A stretch of 64,000 nucleotides of DNA from Dryococelus australis (lineage: Eukaryota > Arthropoda > Insecta > Phasmatodea > Phasmatidae): assembly GCA_029891345.1 (NCBI GenBank), contig CM057009.1:209430709-209494708 (forward strand), written 5' to 3'. The notes under the pieces are model-generated. The model was not told the DNA's origin, made no database searches, and saw only the letters and a list, made by a program, of their open reading frames with translations. Below are positions 1-11,615 of this stretch, one piece after another; the stretch's first letter is position 1, and the number at the start of each line of letters is the position of its first letter. The position numbers and the translations under genes were made by a program.

Positions 1-75
1 CAGAGGGTCAGAGGGGTAAAAAGTGAGGAGTCAAATGTTCAGTGGGTTCAGCAATGAGGGGTCAGAGGGGTCAGT
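1..75. repeat. GGGGTCAGA-type minisatellite, left outer end
   Basis: The window opens with imperfect short repeats of a GGGGTCAGA-like unit. The same unit, reverse-complemented, lies at 14308-14405 just outside the other arm of the finger-gene palindrome, so the two minisatellites bracket that structure. The array probably continues upstream of the window. Confidence 0.7.
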
Positions 76-158
76 GTTTTTTTTCCATATATAGCTAGGA
101 TACACTGTATTTTTCATGATAAACATAATAAAAACGGTATTCTTACATACACGTTATC

Positions 159-164
159 TTTATT
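159..164 (-). terminator. Poly(A) signal of left finger copy
   Basis: An AATAAA hexamer on the minus strand lies about 90 bases beyond the stop of the left finger copy. Equivalent hexamers occur at the same place in the other two copies. Confidence 0.55.
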
Positions 165-252
165 GCACACATACACACACTCTTATCAATATTATATATA
201 ATGAATTACATATACTCAAAAATATTCTCTATTCCACAAATGTTGGTATGCT

Positions 253-519
253 TTACTCGAATTTTATACTACATTTCCTGTTGTGTACAGTCGAGGCATT
301 ACTTTTACACGTCTCGGTACGTCTATTCAGGTTATCGCTAGGGATAAACACAGCATAAAATTTATCACATTGGTATGCCTTGTATGCTAAACTATACAAG
401 CAATGACAACTTTCATGACATGCATTACATTTTTAGTGAAAGTAGTTCCACAATAGTAGCATTTATAGTGTATTGTTTCTACCGTCTCTTCGGAGATACT
501 TTCTGCTGGTGTTACAGAT
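253..519 (-). pseudogene. C2HC zinc-finger pseudogene, left copy, 3' part
   Basis: This is the distal half of a small zinc-finger coding region whose 5' half is at 12415-12501; the LTR element sits between the two. Read on the minus strand, it continues the N-terminal segment shared with the other copies (ends ...VTPA then ESISEE) and enters a first finger with CYYCGTTFT. A second finger core (QCDKF, then SDNLNRR and TC) follows, and a deletion joins it directly to the end of finger 4. The stop is TAA at 253-255, and a poly(A) signal (AATAAA, minus) lies at 159-164. Finger 1 has lost its expected His/Cys spacing and the second Cys of finger 2 is Phe, so this copy is not functional. Known families with C-x2-C-x12-H-x3-5-C fingers bind nucleic acid; a role for this one is not established. 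Confidence 0.6.
516..519. other. Target-site duplication AGAT, left
   Basis: AGAT directly precedes the 5' LTR and is repeated directly after the 3' LTR (12415-12418). The uninterrupted right arm of the palindrome has a single AGAT at the equivalent position, which confirms the insertion point. Confidence 0.85.
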
Positions 520-1321
520 TGTTGTCGGCACAAGTGAGAGGAGAGCTGTCCACGAGGTTGATGCCTGCCCGTGGTCGAGGGCAACGCTCCGCAGGAGAGA
601 TAGTGTGTCCAGGGGACAGCGGGATAGGCGCTGACGAGGAGCTGACCGGCAGGCCACGGACGTTAATACGGTCGACCCCCCCCCCCCCCCCTCGAGAGAT
701 TGGTAACCTGGTGCGTGTCGGAGGTTGGTCGTTGAGCGAGGCTAGAGCGATCCCCAGTCAGCGAGTCTGCCGATGCTGGAGCAGCGTCGGGCGGAGCCAG
801 TGCCGAGGCGATCCAGGAGCTGGGTCGAGACCAGGCTTGGGCAAGCCACCCTTCTTCACCACATCTCCACTACACAACCCGACGGAAGAGCTCCGGCGAT
901 TCGAGGCTGTCAGTGGTAAGTGATCTTGAGTAGAGTGCAAGGGCGAGCAGGATGCGATACGAGTCGTGTAGAACGATTAATGCCATCTCAAGTTATTATT
1001 GAATCAGAGAAGAATTATTAGTTATAGATTAACACATAGGAATTTAACGTAATAACTGAAGTAATTAAAAGTAAGATAGTTGAGATCTGAATTATAACTA
1101 AAGGTAGAAGGAGTCAAGAAGTGTAGCGTTTATTGTATCTGTGTAATTTGTAATCGTATTTAGTTTTGTTTATGTAATGAAGTTTGATATTAATGAAACA
1201 ACCGGTAGTAGTAATTTAGAAGAGATAATATAGTCGATCCTGGTACTTTGTTGAGGGCCTTGAGCCAGTGTGGTTATGCAAGAATATGGATAGCTTGTAC
1301 ACTTGGCTAGGCGCTACAACA
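520..1321 (+). repeat. 5' LTR
   Basis: The LTR starts TGTTG and ends CAACA, a perfect 5-bp terminal inverted repeat, and is 802 bp long. It matches 11616-12414 along its whole length with scattered substitutions and small indels. An uninterrupted C tract at about 676-691 is shared with the 3' LTR, where it is slightly longer. I did not identify a confident TATA box or transcription start. Confidence 0.93.
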
Positions 1322-1326
1322 AATGT

Positions 1327-1344
1327 TGGAGGCTCCGTGGTCTC
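1327..1344 (+). other. Candidate primer-binding site
   Basis: TGG followed by AGGCTCCGTGG begins five bases after the 5' LTR, where a tRNA primer-binding site is expected. I could not match it confidently to a particular tRNA 3' end. Confidence 0.4.
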
Positions 1345-2114
1345 TTCAACATTGTTTGTTCAACACTTGTGTGGAGTTGAAATTTTCATTGTGTAGGAAG
1401 GCGGAATAGGTACCAACATCGCGTGGCGCGTTGGTTTTAAATACATTTCAGACTTAAGTGTATTAATTTTATAGAATTGTTTTATCCCGGAGCTTGCAAT
1501 TGTTGTAGTCGAGTAGAGAAATAAAGAGAACTACCGTAGCAGTTGTAAATGCGACGTCGAGGCCGTGTAAAGTCAGGGGCGTGGTAGGTACTTATGAACA
1601 CAGTGTAAAGTAGGAGTCTATCTTGCACTCATTGTTTGTAGCTGTAGTGGCAATAGTAGTAGTAAAATAATAGTTGCTTACTGTAGTATAGTGCATGTCC
1701 GACGGATCCGCTGGGCGGAAACGATTGGAAATGCTTGTAGATTTCCTAGGCATAGCAATTAGTTACGTAGATTGCTTGTAGATTAGCGCAGTGGTACGTG
1801 CAGGTGGAGACTAAGTAGGTGGCAATGGGATTCCAGCAGGGAATTTGTTCACGGCAATATAGCCATGTACAGTTTAGCCACACGATGACCGCAGTGTGTA
1901 TATGGACACGAGGAATGAATCTGCGTCGGTCAAAAAGCTTATAAAGAAGGCATTATTAGGCACTTCTGAGCTCGAGGAGTTAATTAGACAGCGGTAAGCG
2001 GGATCGAGCATTTTAGGGCCAGGAACAACAGATGCAGACCATAGTGCTCGGTCATAATTTTCATTTAAAAATAGTCCAGAGAATGCGTCCGTAGATCAGA
2101 AGGAGAGTGATATT
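1345..2114 (+). other. Retroelement 5' leader
   Basis: About 770 bases lie between the primer-binding site and the first gag-like reading frame. There is no long open frame. It is the transcribed leader of the LTR element by position. Confidence 0.6.
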
Positions 2115-3511
2115 ATGCTTGACGCGGATGAGTATCTAATACCTAAGGAGCGTACACCAGCGGCAGCAGTTGACGAGCATCAGTACGAAGTTTCTTTTAT
2201 AGTGCATAGGGAACGAGAACAGGCGACCGTCATGGAAAATATTCACATAGTCATTAATCAACCGGAGAAGCTACCGACAATCTGCGGTGAAGCCACAGAA
2301 AAGGTCACAGAATTTTTAGAACAGCTTCACGCCGTAAGCGAGGTGAACGGTTGGGACGATAATGAAAAATGTTGCGGAATAAAAATTCATGTTAAGGGAG
2401 CAGCGAATCACTCTATAGAGAATTTGGTACAAAGTCGCGGCCTAGAGCTTACGTAGAAGGATGTAGAGGACAAACTCCTCAACACGTTTACCATTACAGC
2501 AGAAATCGAGAAGTACAAGCATCTTATATATACAAAAAGGCAGCAGCTAGGCGAAAGTACCTAGCAGCATTTGAAACCCTCCTATATTATAGACGCAAGT
2601 ATAATCCGTACATGAGTCATGCAGAATTAATTAGTGTAATATGGAAGTCATTGCTTCTGTCCATCGCTGATAAAATTATAGGCATTGAGTATACGATTGA
2701 ATAGATGACACGTAACCTGACCCGAGCGGAATTAGGGCTTTATAGCTATAATGAGGCGGCAGCGCATTTTCCGGGCAACGCAGAATCGGAAAGGTTCCAA
2801 ATGAAAATCACGACACTGAAAGAGGAGATAGTTAAACTAACTATCCTGAAAGAGCAATCGCAGGTCGCATCGCGACAAGAATAAACACAGAACAGAGGCG
2901 CGTACAGAAGTCGCGGGTGGCAGCAAAATAATCGATGAGGGTACTAACCGGGGTATGACAGTCAAGATTATGGCAGGAACGTATTCGGGTGGCAACAGAG
3001 GCAGCAAAATGTGCCACAGCCTATTGTAATAGTGAAGGAGCGTCCAGGGACAGCGCACGAGCGTAATTTTCCCCAGCAACGACGTGATCGGCGAAATTAC
3101 GGCAATTTAGACAACTGTGGCACACACAACACACGCGCCACATTTTCACAATCACGTGATCACCAGTACGGGTACAATAACCAACACAGCACGTTTCAGG
3201 GTACCAACCCATACGTTCGTGGAGGCGGACGGCCCCACCAGCAGTCAAAAGAACTAAGTGACGAGGGGGCTAGTACCGTTTCCCCCGTCCACAAACAAGA
3301 ATGGGTACGAAAAGCTTGTAGGACATTTTTCCACAAAGTCGCGCCGGGACGGACATACGCAAGTATAGCGAAGTTCAGTGCTCAGAGTCAGGGCGTTGTC
3401 CGTAGCAGACCTGCACAGTTAGCGTCATCAACAGAAAAACCCGCCAAAACGTGTGGCCAGGTAAAACACAGCAATTCGGCGATAATGTTCGGTAACCGCA
3501 ACGAACATTGA
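2115..3511 (+). pseudogene. gag-like region (broken)
   Basis: This is the position of gag, between the leader and protease. An open stretch of 113 codons (2115-2456) is followed by stops and frameshifts, then a second open stretch at 3011-3511. The first part is acidic and helix-rich. The later part is rich in Arg, Gln, Asn and Gly (about 2890-3250), as in the basic nucleic-acid-binding tail of many insect gypsy Gag proteins. No clear CCHC zinc knuckle is visible. The assignment rests mainly on position and composition. The product would form the particle core, but this copy cannot make a full protein. Confidence 0.55.
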
Positions 3512-3784
3512 CCTGAGGTAGAGAACAATACGGCGACACAGCAGTCGGTGGTCACCGACTGGGCGATACGAGCAAGCGAAGCGCCATAGCGTGTTTTCAA
3601 AATAGAGGCGAGAGGTGGAAACAGACCGCAGAGTAAGTCGGAAAGCCTGGAGCAGCAACACTGCGAACGCACACAGGCAAAAACCGTGTGTGCTCTGTGC
3701 TTGTATAGCGGGCATAAAGCACGACACTGAACACTTTTCCCCCACCAGGGTTCTGAAGTCAACACTGGCATAGTAGCGCGGTTC

Positions 3785-4324
3785 ATGCGGTACAAACAGA
3801 AGTTTGAGGCGCGAACAGTTAAAGTGCACATCAGCGAGAATAACGACGCAGTTAACCTCCTTGCCGCGGAGCGTCATGTCGGCAGAGATGAGCTTGCACA
3901 TGCACCGCGGCGACTGAGCCAACATACGTCCCGACGCCGGCGACAGCGCTCAAAGGAACAACACAAATGTCAGCAGATTTCTATTCGTACAGCGACACCG
4001 CGCATACAAGTAAATATATGCGGTAGGCCGTTTAGCGCACTAATAGATACAGAATGTTCGCGAAGTTGCGTGGCATCCACAGTAATCTCAAAACAGAAAC
4101 TCGGGCATATTCAGGAACATTTTACACTCGTAGGTACGATGGACAAATTAGAAGCACCTCAGTTTAAGACACAAATAAACTTGAGCATTGCAGGACACAC
4201 ATATAAGCAGGAATTTATAGTCATGCATAATCTTAAGATGGATGTTATTCTAGGGGTAGATATCTTGAGACAATATGTTGTGATACCATTTTTAAAAAGG
4301 CAATATATTGTTCATCAATGGTAA
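3785..4324 (+). pseudogene. Retroelement aspartic protease region
   Basis: The second half of this 179-codon open stretch is a retropepsin fold: a beta-strand, then ALIDTE at about 4037-4054, then a conserved hydrophobic segment and LGVDIL at about 4250-4270 near the end. Retropepsins normally carry D-T/S-G at the active site to cleave Gag-Pol; here the glycine is Glu (DTE at 4046-4054). This probably inactivates the enzyme and agrees with general decay of the element. It is followed directly by reverse transcriptase. Confidence 0.75.
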
Positions 4325-4393
4325 TAAGTTCCGCTCTATTCATCGGCAGTTGACATCAACAATGCAGCAACAATCGAGTATTGTATAAACAAA

Positions 4394-5313
4394 TTGGAAT
4401 CAATAGATCTTGATCAGGCAAAGCGAACCTTACCTCTTATAAGCAATAACTTAAATAAGCAACACAAGCAAGCTATAGAAGAGGTGATAGAGGAATTTAA
4501 AGACCGTTTTGCGCATTCCATTATGGAATTAACACAAGTTAGGAATTATAGTATTAAGTTGGAATTGACTTCTGAAAAGCCGATCGCCACGCGACCATGC
4601 CGAATAAGTCCTATGGTTAGGAACGAGTTGTTGCAACAAATCCGAGACATGGAGAAATCAGGAATAATTCAGAAATCTTCATCTCCACATTCCGCAACAA
4701 GTCCAGTTATTAGAAAGAAATCCGGAGATATCAGATTTCTTACGGACTTTCGTAAGATGAACCAGCATGTTAAGCGTAGTCAGTATCCTTTCCCATGCAC
4801 GGAGGACATCTTAAACATTTTCAAAATTCTAAATATATAACAAGTTTAGATCTTTTTTCTGGGTTTTATTCAATTCCGGTGTGTAAAGAAAATAGCCACT
4901 AACTTGGGTTTTCCATTAATGGAATAGGATTATTTTCCTATCGTCGTCTCCCAATGGGCCTCAGCTGTTCCCCACAATGCTTCCAACAGTTCATGGATAT
5001 TTTACTAGGATCATTGAAATGGAATACAGTGATAGCATATATCGACGACATATTTATTATAGGAAATTCATTCTCTGAACATATTAACAATATTAAGAAG
5101 GTGTTTCACAGAATAAGAAGATTCAATGTTAAGGTCAATGCTAGCAAGTGTGTTTTCGCACAACGAGAAATAAAGATTCTAGGGCATTACATAACACCAC
5201 ATGAATTAGCCACAGATCTGGAAAAAGGAAGCACAATCCAAGAAATGTCACCACCTGGTCATGTGAAACAATTGCGCATGCTCGTGGGTTTAACGTCTTA
5301 TATAAAATGTTAA
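4394..5313 (+). pseudogene. Reverse transcriptase region (broken)
   Basis: This is the reverse transcriptase core of a Ty3/gypsy Pol. Residues before 4840 include the fingers motifs (a short block ending RKKSGDIRFLTDFRKMN at about 4711-4764). After a break at about 4840-4954, the frame resumes with the palm and the polymerase active-site motif YIDD at 5038-5049. The thumb and connection segment follow to about 5313. The enzyme would copy the element RNA into DNA in the cytoplasm. A stop near 4840 and a frame change before 4954 destroy it. Sequence around YIDD is close to the family norm, so the identification is secure although the gene is dead. Confidence 0.88.
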
Positions 5314-5329
5314 ATATATATATATCATT

Positions 5330-5900
5330 ATGCAGAAAAGGCGATGCCCTTAGTGGAGTTGACGAAACAGGCAAACAAGTATCAATGGGGATAGGACCAA
5401 CAGACGGGGTTTTTGGAATTAAAGCATGCAATTCAGCAGGCGTCAGTGTTACAAAGATTTGATGACAGTAGAACATGCATTTTAATTGTGACGTGCATAA
5501 GACAGCAATCGGGGTGGCCCTTTTACAAGAAGACCCGAAAGACAAATCGCGCTATGTAATCGCGTTTGCTTCCAAAAAAACTATCTAGTCCAGAATCGCA
5601 TTGGAGCGCTACCGAAAATGAGCTTGGTTCGATTAAGTTCTTTTGTAATTATTTCCGGCTGTATATATATGTGTGTATCACTTTATTGTTGAGACTAACC
5701 ATGATAGTCTTCGCTACCTGCGCACATGGTGGATCACTATTTAAAGATACACAAGATTGCTAGTGCTCTTGCTGAGTACGATTTTGAGCAACGAAATGTA
5801 ATGGGGAAACTAAATGCATTTGCAGATGTGCTCAGTCGGCTTCCCACACATAGTCAGGTTAACACGCAAGTGGTACATGCCAATGGGAACTTTTATAAAG
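5330..5900 (+). pseudogene. RNase H region (broken)
   Basis: Downstream of RT the translation recovers gypsy-type RNase H landmarks. These are an acidic position followed by AIGVALLQ (about 5490-5530), then a segment with FASKKLSSPE near 5565-5590, and a later block with GKLNAFADVLSRLP (about 5803-5845) that typically closes the domain. Several frame changes separate the pieces (about 5330, 5470, 5640, 5726). The domain would remove the RNA strand during reverse transcription. Confidence 0.75.
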
Positions 5901-6429
5901 TAAAACAGAAATTATTACTTTGTAAGTCATTGTTTCATGCACTTGCGAAAATTTTATTCCAAAAACCCGAAAAAGACGAGGAAATTAAGATGCCCATCCA
6001 TAAGTATGTCGTTAACAATTGGAACGAAATCAAACAGTATATCCGACCAGACATGCAAACGAAAGAGAAATCAGTTATTAGAAAGACAATTTTTAACAGT
6101 GAATACATTAAAGCCTATGCGATAGCAAAGATAATTTCTCAGCATTTACAGGTCAATGTAGAAATAATCTTGCAAGATCAGTCTAAAAGTGTACTTGTAA
6201 TATCTATAGATCCTTTGCTTTACTTTTAAATAATTGTAGTTCAGGGGCGGAATCAAGTGTGCTATTTGCCAGTATTCATGCACGAGCAGGAATAAATTAA
6301 AATTTATGACAACCAACAACTTCATTAATTTCCTATAGACAATCCCACATCTCCACTTTAAGGGAAGTACAGAACGACTAACACATTTATAAATTAAAGG
6401 CAGCACTTCTTGACCCAGATAGGGCAAAC

Positions 6430-7460
6430 CATAAATACAGAAAACTCGCAAGGCATTATAGAATTAGTGGAAACGGGGAGATTATTCTCTAGGTAAATAC
6501 GCCCGTCGGAGAAAGGAAACTGACATTACTTCCAAGATATTATGTCAATGAGATAATTACAGCTCACCACAATGCCAGCCTACGGGGAGGTCATTTTGGA
6601 CTATTTAAAACTTTGCAATAGATAAAGCAGACCCATTATTCCGATGTAAAAACTTATATCAAACATTGCCAAATATGTCAAAAGGTAAAAGCACACAACT
6701 CTCTGCCTCTTGGCGAACTGACACCAATTTCTCCACCCCCCCCCCCGTATCTATAGTCATGGGCCTTAGATGTCAAAGGACCACTTTCTGTCACGCAACA
6801 ATACAATAAATACATCTTGGTCATGACGGAATTTTTTAGTCGTTATACAGTTGCGGCAGCAGTAAAAAGTATCGATGCACAAACTTGCGCAGTTTTATCA
6901 AGGATGTGATTTTGAAGTACGATTATCCTAAGCAGATCTTAACAGACCGAGGTACATCTTCTAATAATGAGCTAGTTACGGAACTCTTAAAAAGTCTGAA
7001 AATTACAAAACTCCAAACTATGTCCTACAATCCTGCTTGTAATGGCCTTGTTGAAAGTCAAAATAAAAAAAAGTGTCCACACAGCTTACGGCATTATCTC
7101 AGCAAGATCTACATAACTCGGATTGTTATATAGCATTTGCAATTTTTAATCACAATACTTCAATCAATGTCAGCACGAAGTTTACTCCGTTTTATATAAT
7201 GCATGATGTCGCGGCAATCCAACCTACGCACGTTGCTGCACATAAGTACTCGGAGAAAGGCGCCAATTGGTGCGATCAATTATGCACAGACAGGGAGCAA
7301 GCACGGGTAAATTTCGTTGAGGCACAAAAACAGCAGAAAACGCAATTCGACAAACGATGCAGACCAAACACGATTAAAATAAATTACTGGGTCTGGGTTA
7401 AGAACCATCCACGCGCTAAGGCGCTCAATTTTGAATACAAGTCTCCGTACAGAGTTTAAG
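6430..7460 (+). pseudogene. Integrase region (broken)
   Basis: An HHCC zinc-binding region is visible, with His pairs near 6565-6594 and CQIC at 6667-6678. The catalytic core follows with the first Asp in WALDVKGP (about 6760-6783), the second in TDRG (about 6942-6953) and the Glu in GLVES (about 7043-7058). The order and spacing are those of a gypsy integrase, which inserts the DNA copy into the chromosome. An in-frame stop interrupts the HHCC segment (about 6619), and frame changes occur near 6900 and 7075-7100. A short basic C-terminal part ends at 7459. Confidence 0.85.
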
Positions 7461-7728
7461 AACGTTGTAAGCCCTTCCACGGTGAAAATACAAACGAACA
7501 GAATAAGCAATCCCAAATATGATAAAGTTAACACTCGCAACATTAAGATTGTTCATATGTGATACAAACAAGTGTGTAGTCATTGCACGTTCTTAACTAT
7601 GTGCATCACGCTCATGTGAACGACTTTTGTTACAGTGTGTATGAGTACGTGTTTCTATGGAGAGCGAACAGTGTAACACCGCCCACAGCTGGCCTGCAGC
7701 ACTGCCAGAGACCGACTGAAGTCCACCA

Positions 7729-9661
7729 GTGAAGCGAGCCACAGCCTGCCGACCCAGTGGATGCGGGATGCACGAGACTTGGCGGGTGGCGCTACCTGTC
7801 GACCAGAACATCGAAATGCCACCGCGCCACACTGCGGCGCACAGAGTGGTGAACTACCTAACTCCCAGCTCTACGCCACAAGCAAACTACGCGATCAGGT
7901 GGCGTCACGTAGCCCAGTTCCCAACAGTAGGCAAGACATGTGCCGCTGTTGTCATTTCTGTACTATGTTCTATAATCTCTGTTACTTCTGTGTCCTCAAG
8001 GTTTCGTAACCATGCTGGCATCTATTGGGTTCCAGCAGATGTGGAAATTATATACGAGGAAACCATTCTGTTATACTATTCACTCATCATACAAGCCACA
8101 ACTACACCCACATCCTTGGCACATGGTTACATGGGGAGTGCAGAAATGCTTCTTCTAGCGATTGTCTTCATGACGGGTAGATTTTTAAATATGTTAAAAC
8201 AGTACAGGAGGGAGTTCTAACAGAGTTTTTAAGCGAAGTTCGAACACACACTCGTGGAAGCCACGGCATTCAATTACTGGGGGATATAGGTAGCTGGTGT
8301 TGTAATATACTCACCAATAAACACTTACATGCACTAATAGCCAATGACGAACCAATAATTACCCAGCAGAATGAGCTCACTCAACGGGTAGTAACTTCTA
8401 ACATAGAGTTGAATATCACAGTTAAAGTTATCGATCAAATCAAAATGCAAGTGGAAGAAAAAGTAAACAAATTTGCACAAACGGTCAATTCACTATCAAC
8501 CTTAATCAGGGAATGTAATCAAGCTGTGGAGAGTATACCGGCTATCAAAACTCAAAATCATCTTTTCGCTACAGTTCTTTTACACCGTATAAATAATTTG
8601 ATTACGGAACAGCAAGTTGCTACTTACATACAATATTGACAAGACAATACATTACCATTACATGCAGTCTCTAAGGGACAGTTGATTTCAGAATTGCAAA
8701 GACTGGAAATGAGTTTGTGTAAATTAAACTTACAGCTCAGAATACCGAAACGTAACATAATTAAATATTACATGCATTAACTCGTTGAATGTTCATTCTC
8801 ACAAAATCAGGTACTCATCAAAGTACAAGTCCCATTACGTAAGCCAGTTGTGGAATGGAAAATTTACAAGGTATTCAATATCCCATATCTCTTGAAGAAC
8901 TAATCATGTCGCATTAAGACACCGTCCAATTTAATAGCAATAAGTGAACATTTTTCGCGGGTTAAGGAACTTCCAGACTCGCCCGAACATAAGTCCAATA
9001 TTTTTTATATTCCCAAGGAGTCAGTACATAGTGCAACTCACCAGTGCATAAGAGCAGCCATAATGTTAGATTAATATGAAAAACTTTTGACAAAATGTAA
9101 ATACATGTGCTCCACAAATAAACGCACAGCCTTGATACAAATTCTGCCACACCAATATGTTGTAACCAACCCTCCAACATGTTTCAAAATATCGTGTATT
9201 AATGTGTCTCTCAATCAGGTAATATCTGACAAACAGGTGGGGAATTTAGAGCTATTCTGGCCATGTGGGTGTCAGGTGCAAGTGGGAGAGACGACATTTA
9301 TTGAGGTTACACACATTTGTGACGTGCGGTCACCGTCCGAGACGGCCGCTTTACTCTAGTACCCATTCACTGGCTAAAAGAGAGTTCTTTTACACTAGAG
9401 CAATTGTCTATGTCGAATGGGATCCATTACCATAATGTTACCATAGCTATTGACGAGCATTGGAAAATCAAACACGCTACTTTACCCAATGTCACTCAGT
9501 TTGAGGCCACTATATTACGACGCCAGTGGGCGCCTAATCCGGTGTTTTACTTTCTTGAACAAGACACCTACAATTACGTATCGAGTGGCTGCATAATGTT
9601 GTTGTTATTGATAGTAGTGGTGATTTATGTCAAAATATTAAAATTGTCTCAATTGCTATGA
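7729..9661 (+). pseudogene. env-like fusion glycoprotein region (broken)
   Basis: Downstream of pol lies a decayed envelope-type reading frame in several pieces (7729-8220, 8220-8640, 9087-9359, 9404-9661). The first piece contains a signal-peptide-like hydrophobic stretch near 7930-7995. The second contains a segment resembling the start of an F-type fusion subunit followed by a long heptad-rich helix (about 8380-8600). The last ends in a transmembrane segment (about 9580-9640) and a very short tail. This architecture matches baculovirus-F-like Env proteins of insect errantivirus-type elements. Multiple stops and shifts show it is non-functional. The class call is good; the precise family is uncertain. 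Confidence 0.68.
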
Positions 9662-11600
9662 CAAGTGGTTCTTAATGACTAATTGTGGAAGTTGGACATG
9701 GGTTACAAAACTGGTTATCAGTCATATCAATCTCACATGTAACTAAATGGTGCTCTATCACGTTCTATGTTTGTAAATTGTAGGAATACATGTCATGTCC
9801 AGTAGTATAATACTGTATCTACCATGTCATGTGGACGCAATGCAGTTAAATGTAAATAATATATAATTTGAAGCTATCATGTTTTCAATATGCCTGTGTA
9901 TCTTGTTACTTCGCATCACACACAACTTTGTATGTTATTACTTGGCCGAATGTCATTTCAGATTAAGTACGTTCATCATGGTCCACCTCGGTGAGTTGCC
10001 ATAATTGATGACGTACCAGGCCAGCGACGAGTGATAGCATCATATCCTATAAAAGGCCGTTTAACATTGTCACAACAGTTTATTGTAATTGCAATGCCCA
10101 CTTGTGTCAATATAAGCCAGCCGGCCAAGGCTGTTTATTCAATTTTACACCGCTCACAATATTATATTAATTATATCCAGTCATATTTATGATAATGGCG
10201 TGAGAAGTCTGTTGCGATGTATGTTGAATTTCATGTATGTGTATTATATTACATTTTAAATTCATGTACCATTAGGGCGGTACTGTATGTGTGTAAGAAG
10301 GTCTCTGGACACAGCCATGTTTTCTACTTATATGTTTTTGCATTGCATGTCACTATATTTTTGTAAAATTACGTTGAGAGATATATTTAGGACTCTTTGT
10401 AGGTTGTTACAGCTCACGCTTTGTAAACTGGTCATGAGCTGCTAACCTAAGAATTTCAGTCAGCTTATCCACACGTACACGCTTCTTGCGTGCGCTTGTA
10501 AATTCCCACACTGTCGTTTTTCATAATTTTATTCAACATTGTAATTAAATGTATTCACTGTTATTCTAGGTGTACCATGCTTGCATTAATTCACTCATAA
10601 TGTTCCACCATTTCACGTATCATATATGTTTTCACAGTACATTGCACTACTGTGCGTGGTGTTTTGCTTTAGCGATAAGGTTACGTGCCCAGCAGACACA
10701 GGTGTGTCAACTTTCACAGCTCTGTCGGCTGACACGGCAGGCTCTATTGTGTGCACTCATCGCTGGGCCCTTACTTCAAAGTCACATTTTCTGCTGTACG
10801 ATGATTCTCACAGTTTAATGTATGATAGCCATAATTGTTAATTTCAATCTACATTACACTTTTTGCACTGAGCATCTCGTACAGTGTTAGGGTATAAGTA
10901 TGGTGAATATGGCATGCCAGTTCACCAGAAGCATCACCATACCTCCCCCCTCACCAACCCGGTATTCGGCTCCTAGCGTGTAAGACATCTGCATATTTCT
11001 CATGGGCATAACTTTGGGGTCAAATACACTCCCGTAACCGGGTAACAGGCATGCTGCATTCCTTTACAGAAGTATTTATGTGCGCACATCAACTATTCGC
11101 ATTGAATTGTTAACTATTGTTAGTACATTTTTATACGTTGTTTTTATTCATAACTTGTCTCAATTGTAGACTTCACGACACCCCTGTTGGGGTTCATACC
11201 ATATTTACTGTATTCTAATTTACATACATATGTTACTGTTAATGTTTGTATATTTTTTTGTTTTCTGTGTATTATTCTTAGTTGAGTAACATTGGTAAAC
11301 TGTCATTAAGTTCAAACTTGTATATACTATTATTTTCTTTCATGTTCTTCTAGTCTTATAATTGCTCTTTTTCATTTACATAAATTCAAGGACTCGTGGA
11401 CCTTCTTGTGCGTCCTTGCACTATGCAAACTGCCTTAGAATACACTGCTCATATCGCATCTCTGGGGAAGAAAGCTCTTCCGTGCGGTTGCTTGCTCACG
11501 GCGGTCTGTGGCCAGGATACATGTCAGTTACCGCTACCTCTTTCTGGTCCATGTCGTCTCTTCACCACACCCTCTGTAACAGCCGTGGACGTCTGCACCC
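9662..11600 (+). other. Retroelement 3' noncoding region
   Basis: About 1.9 kb between env and the polypurine tract has no supported open frame. It is unusually long for a gypsy-type element, where env normally sits close to the 3' LTR. It could be a true untranslated region, a lost accessory frame or a nested insertion. I saw no inner terminal repeats. Confidence 0.55.
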
Positions 11601-11612
11601 GGAAAAAGGGAG
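11601..11612 (+). other. Polypurine tract
   Basis: GGAAAAAGGGAG lies three bases before the 3' LTR, the expected place for the plus-strand DNA primer. Confidence 0.8.
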
Positions 11613-11615
11613 TAT

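Larger units (their letters stand above)
60..519 (-). repeat. Left arm of finger-gene palindrome, outer part
   Basis: This stretch aligns in reverse complement with 13.69-14.33 kb. The shared blocks include the AATAAA region, the T-rich tail and the finger coding region. The arm is cut at 519 by the LTR element and resumes at 12415. A block of roughly 130 bp present in the right arm, covering finger 3 and part of finger 4, is missing here. Confidence 0.85.

Noticed and set aside
1-75. Telomeric repeat
   Set aside because: The unit (GGGGTCAGA) is not the insect TTAGG repeat, and the sequence continues into an intronic palindrome.
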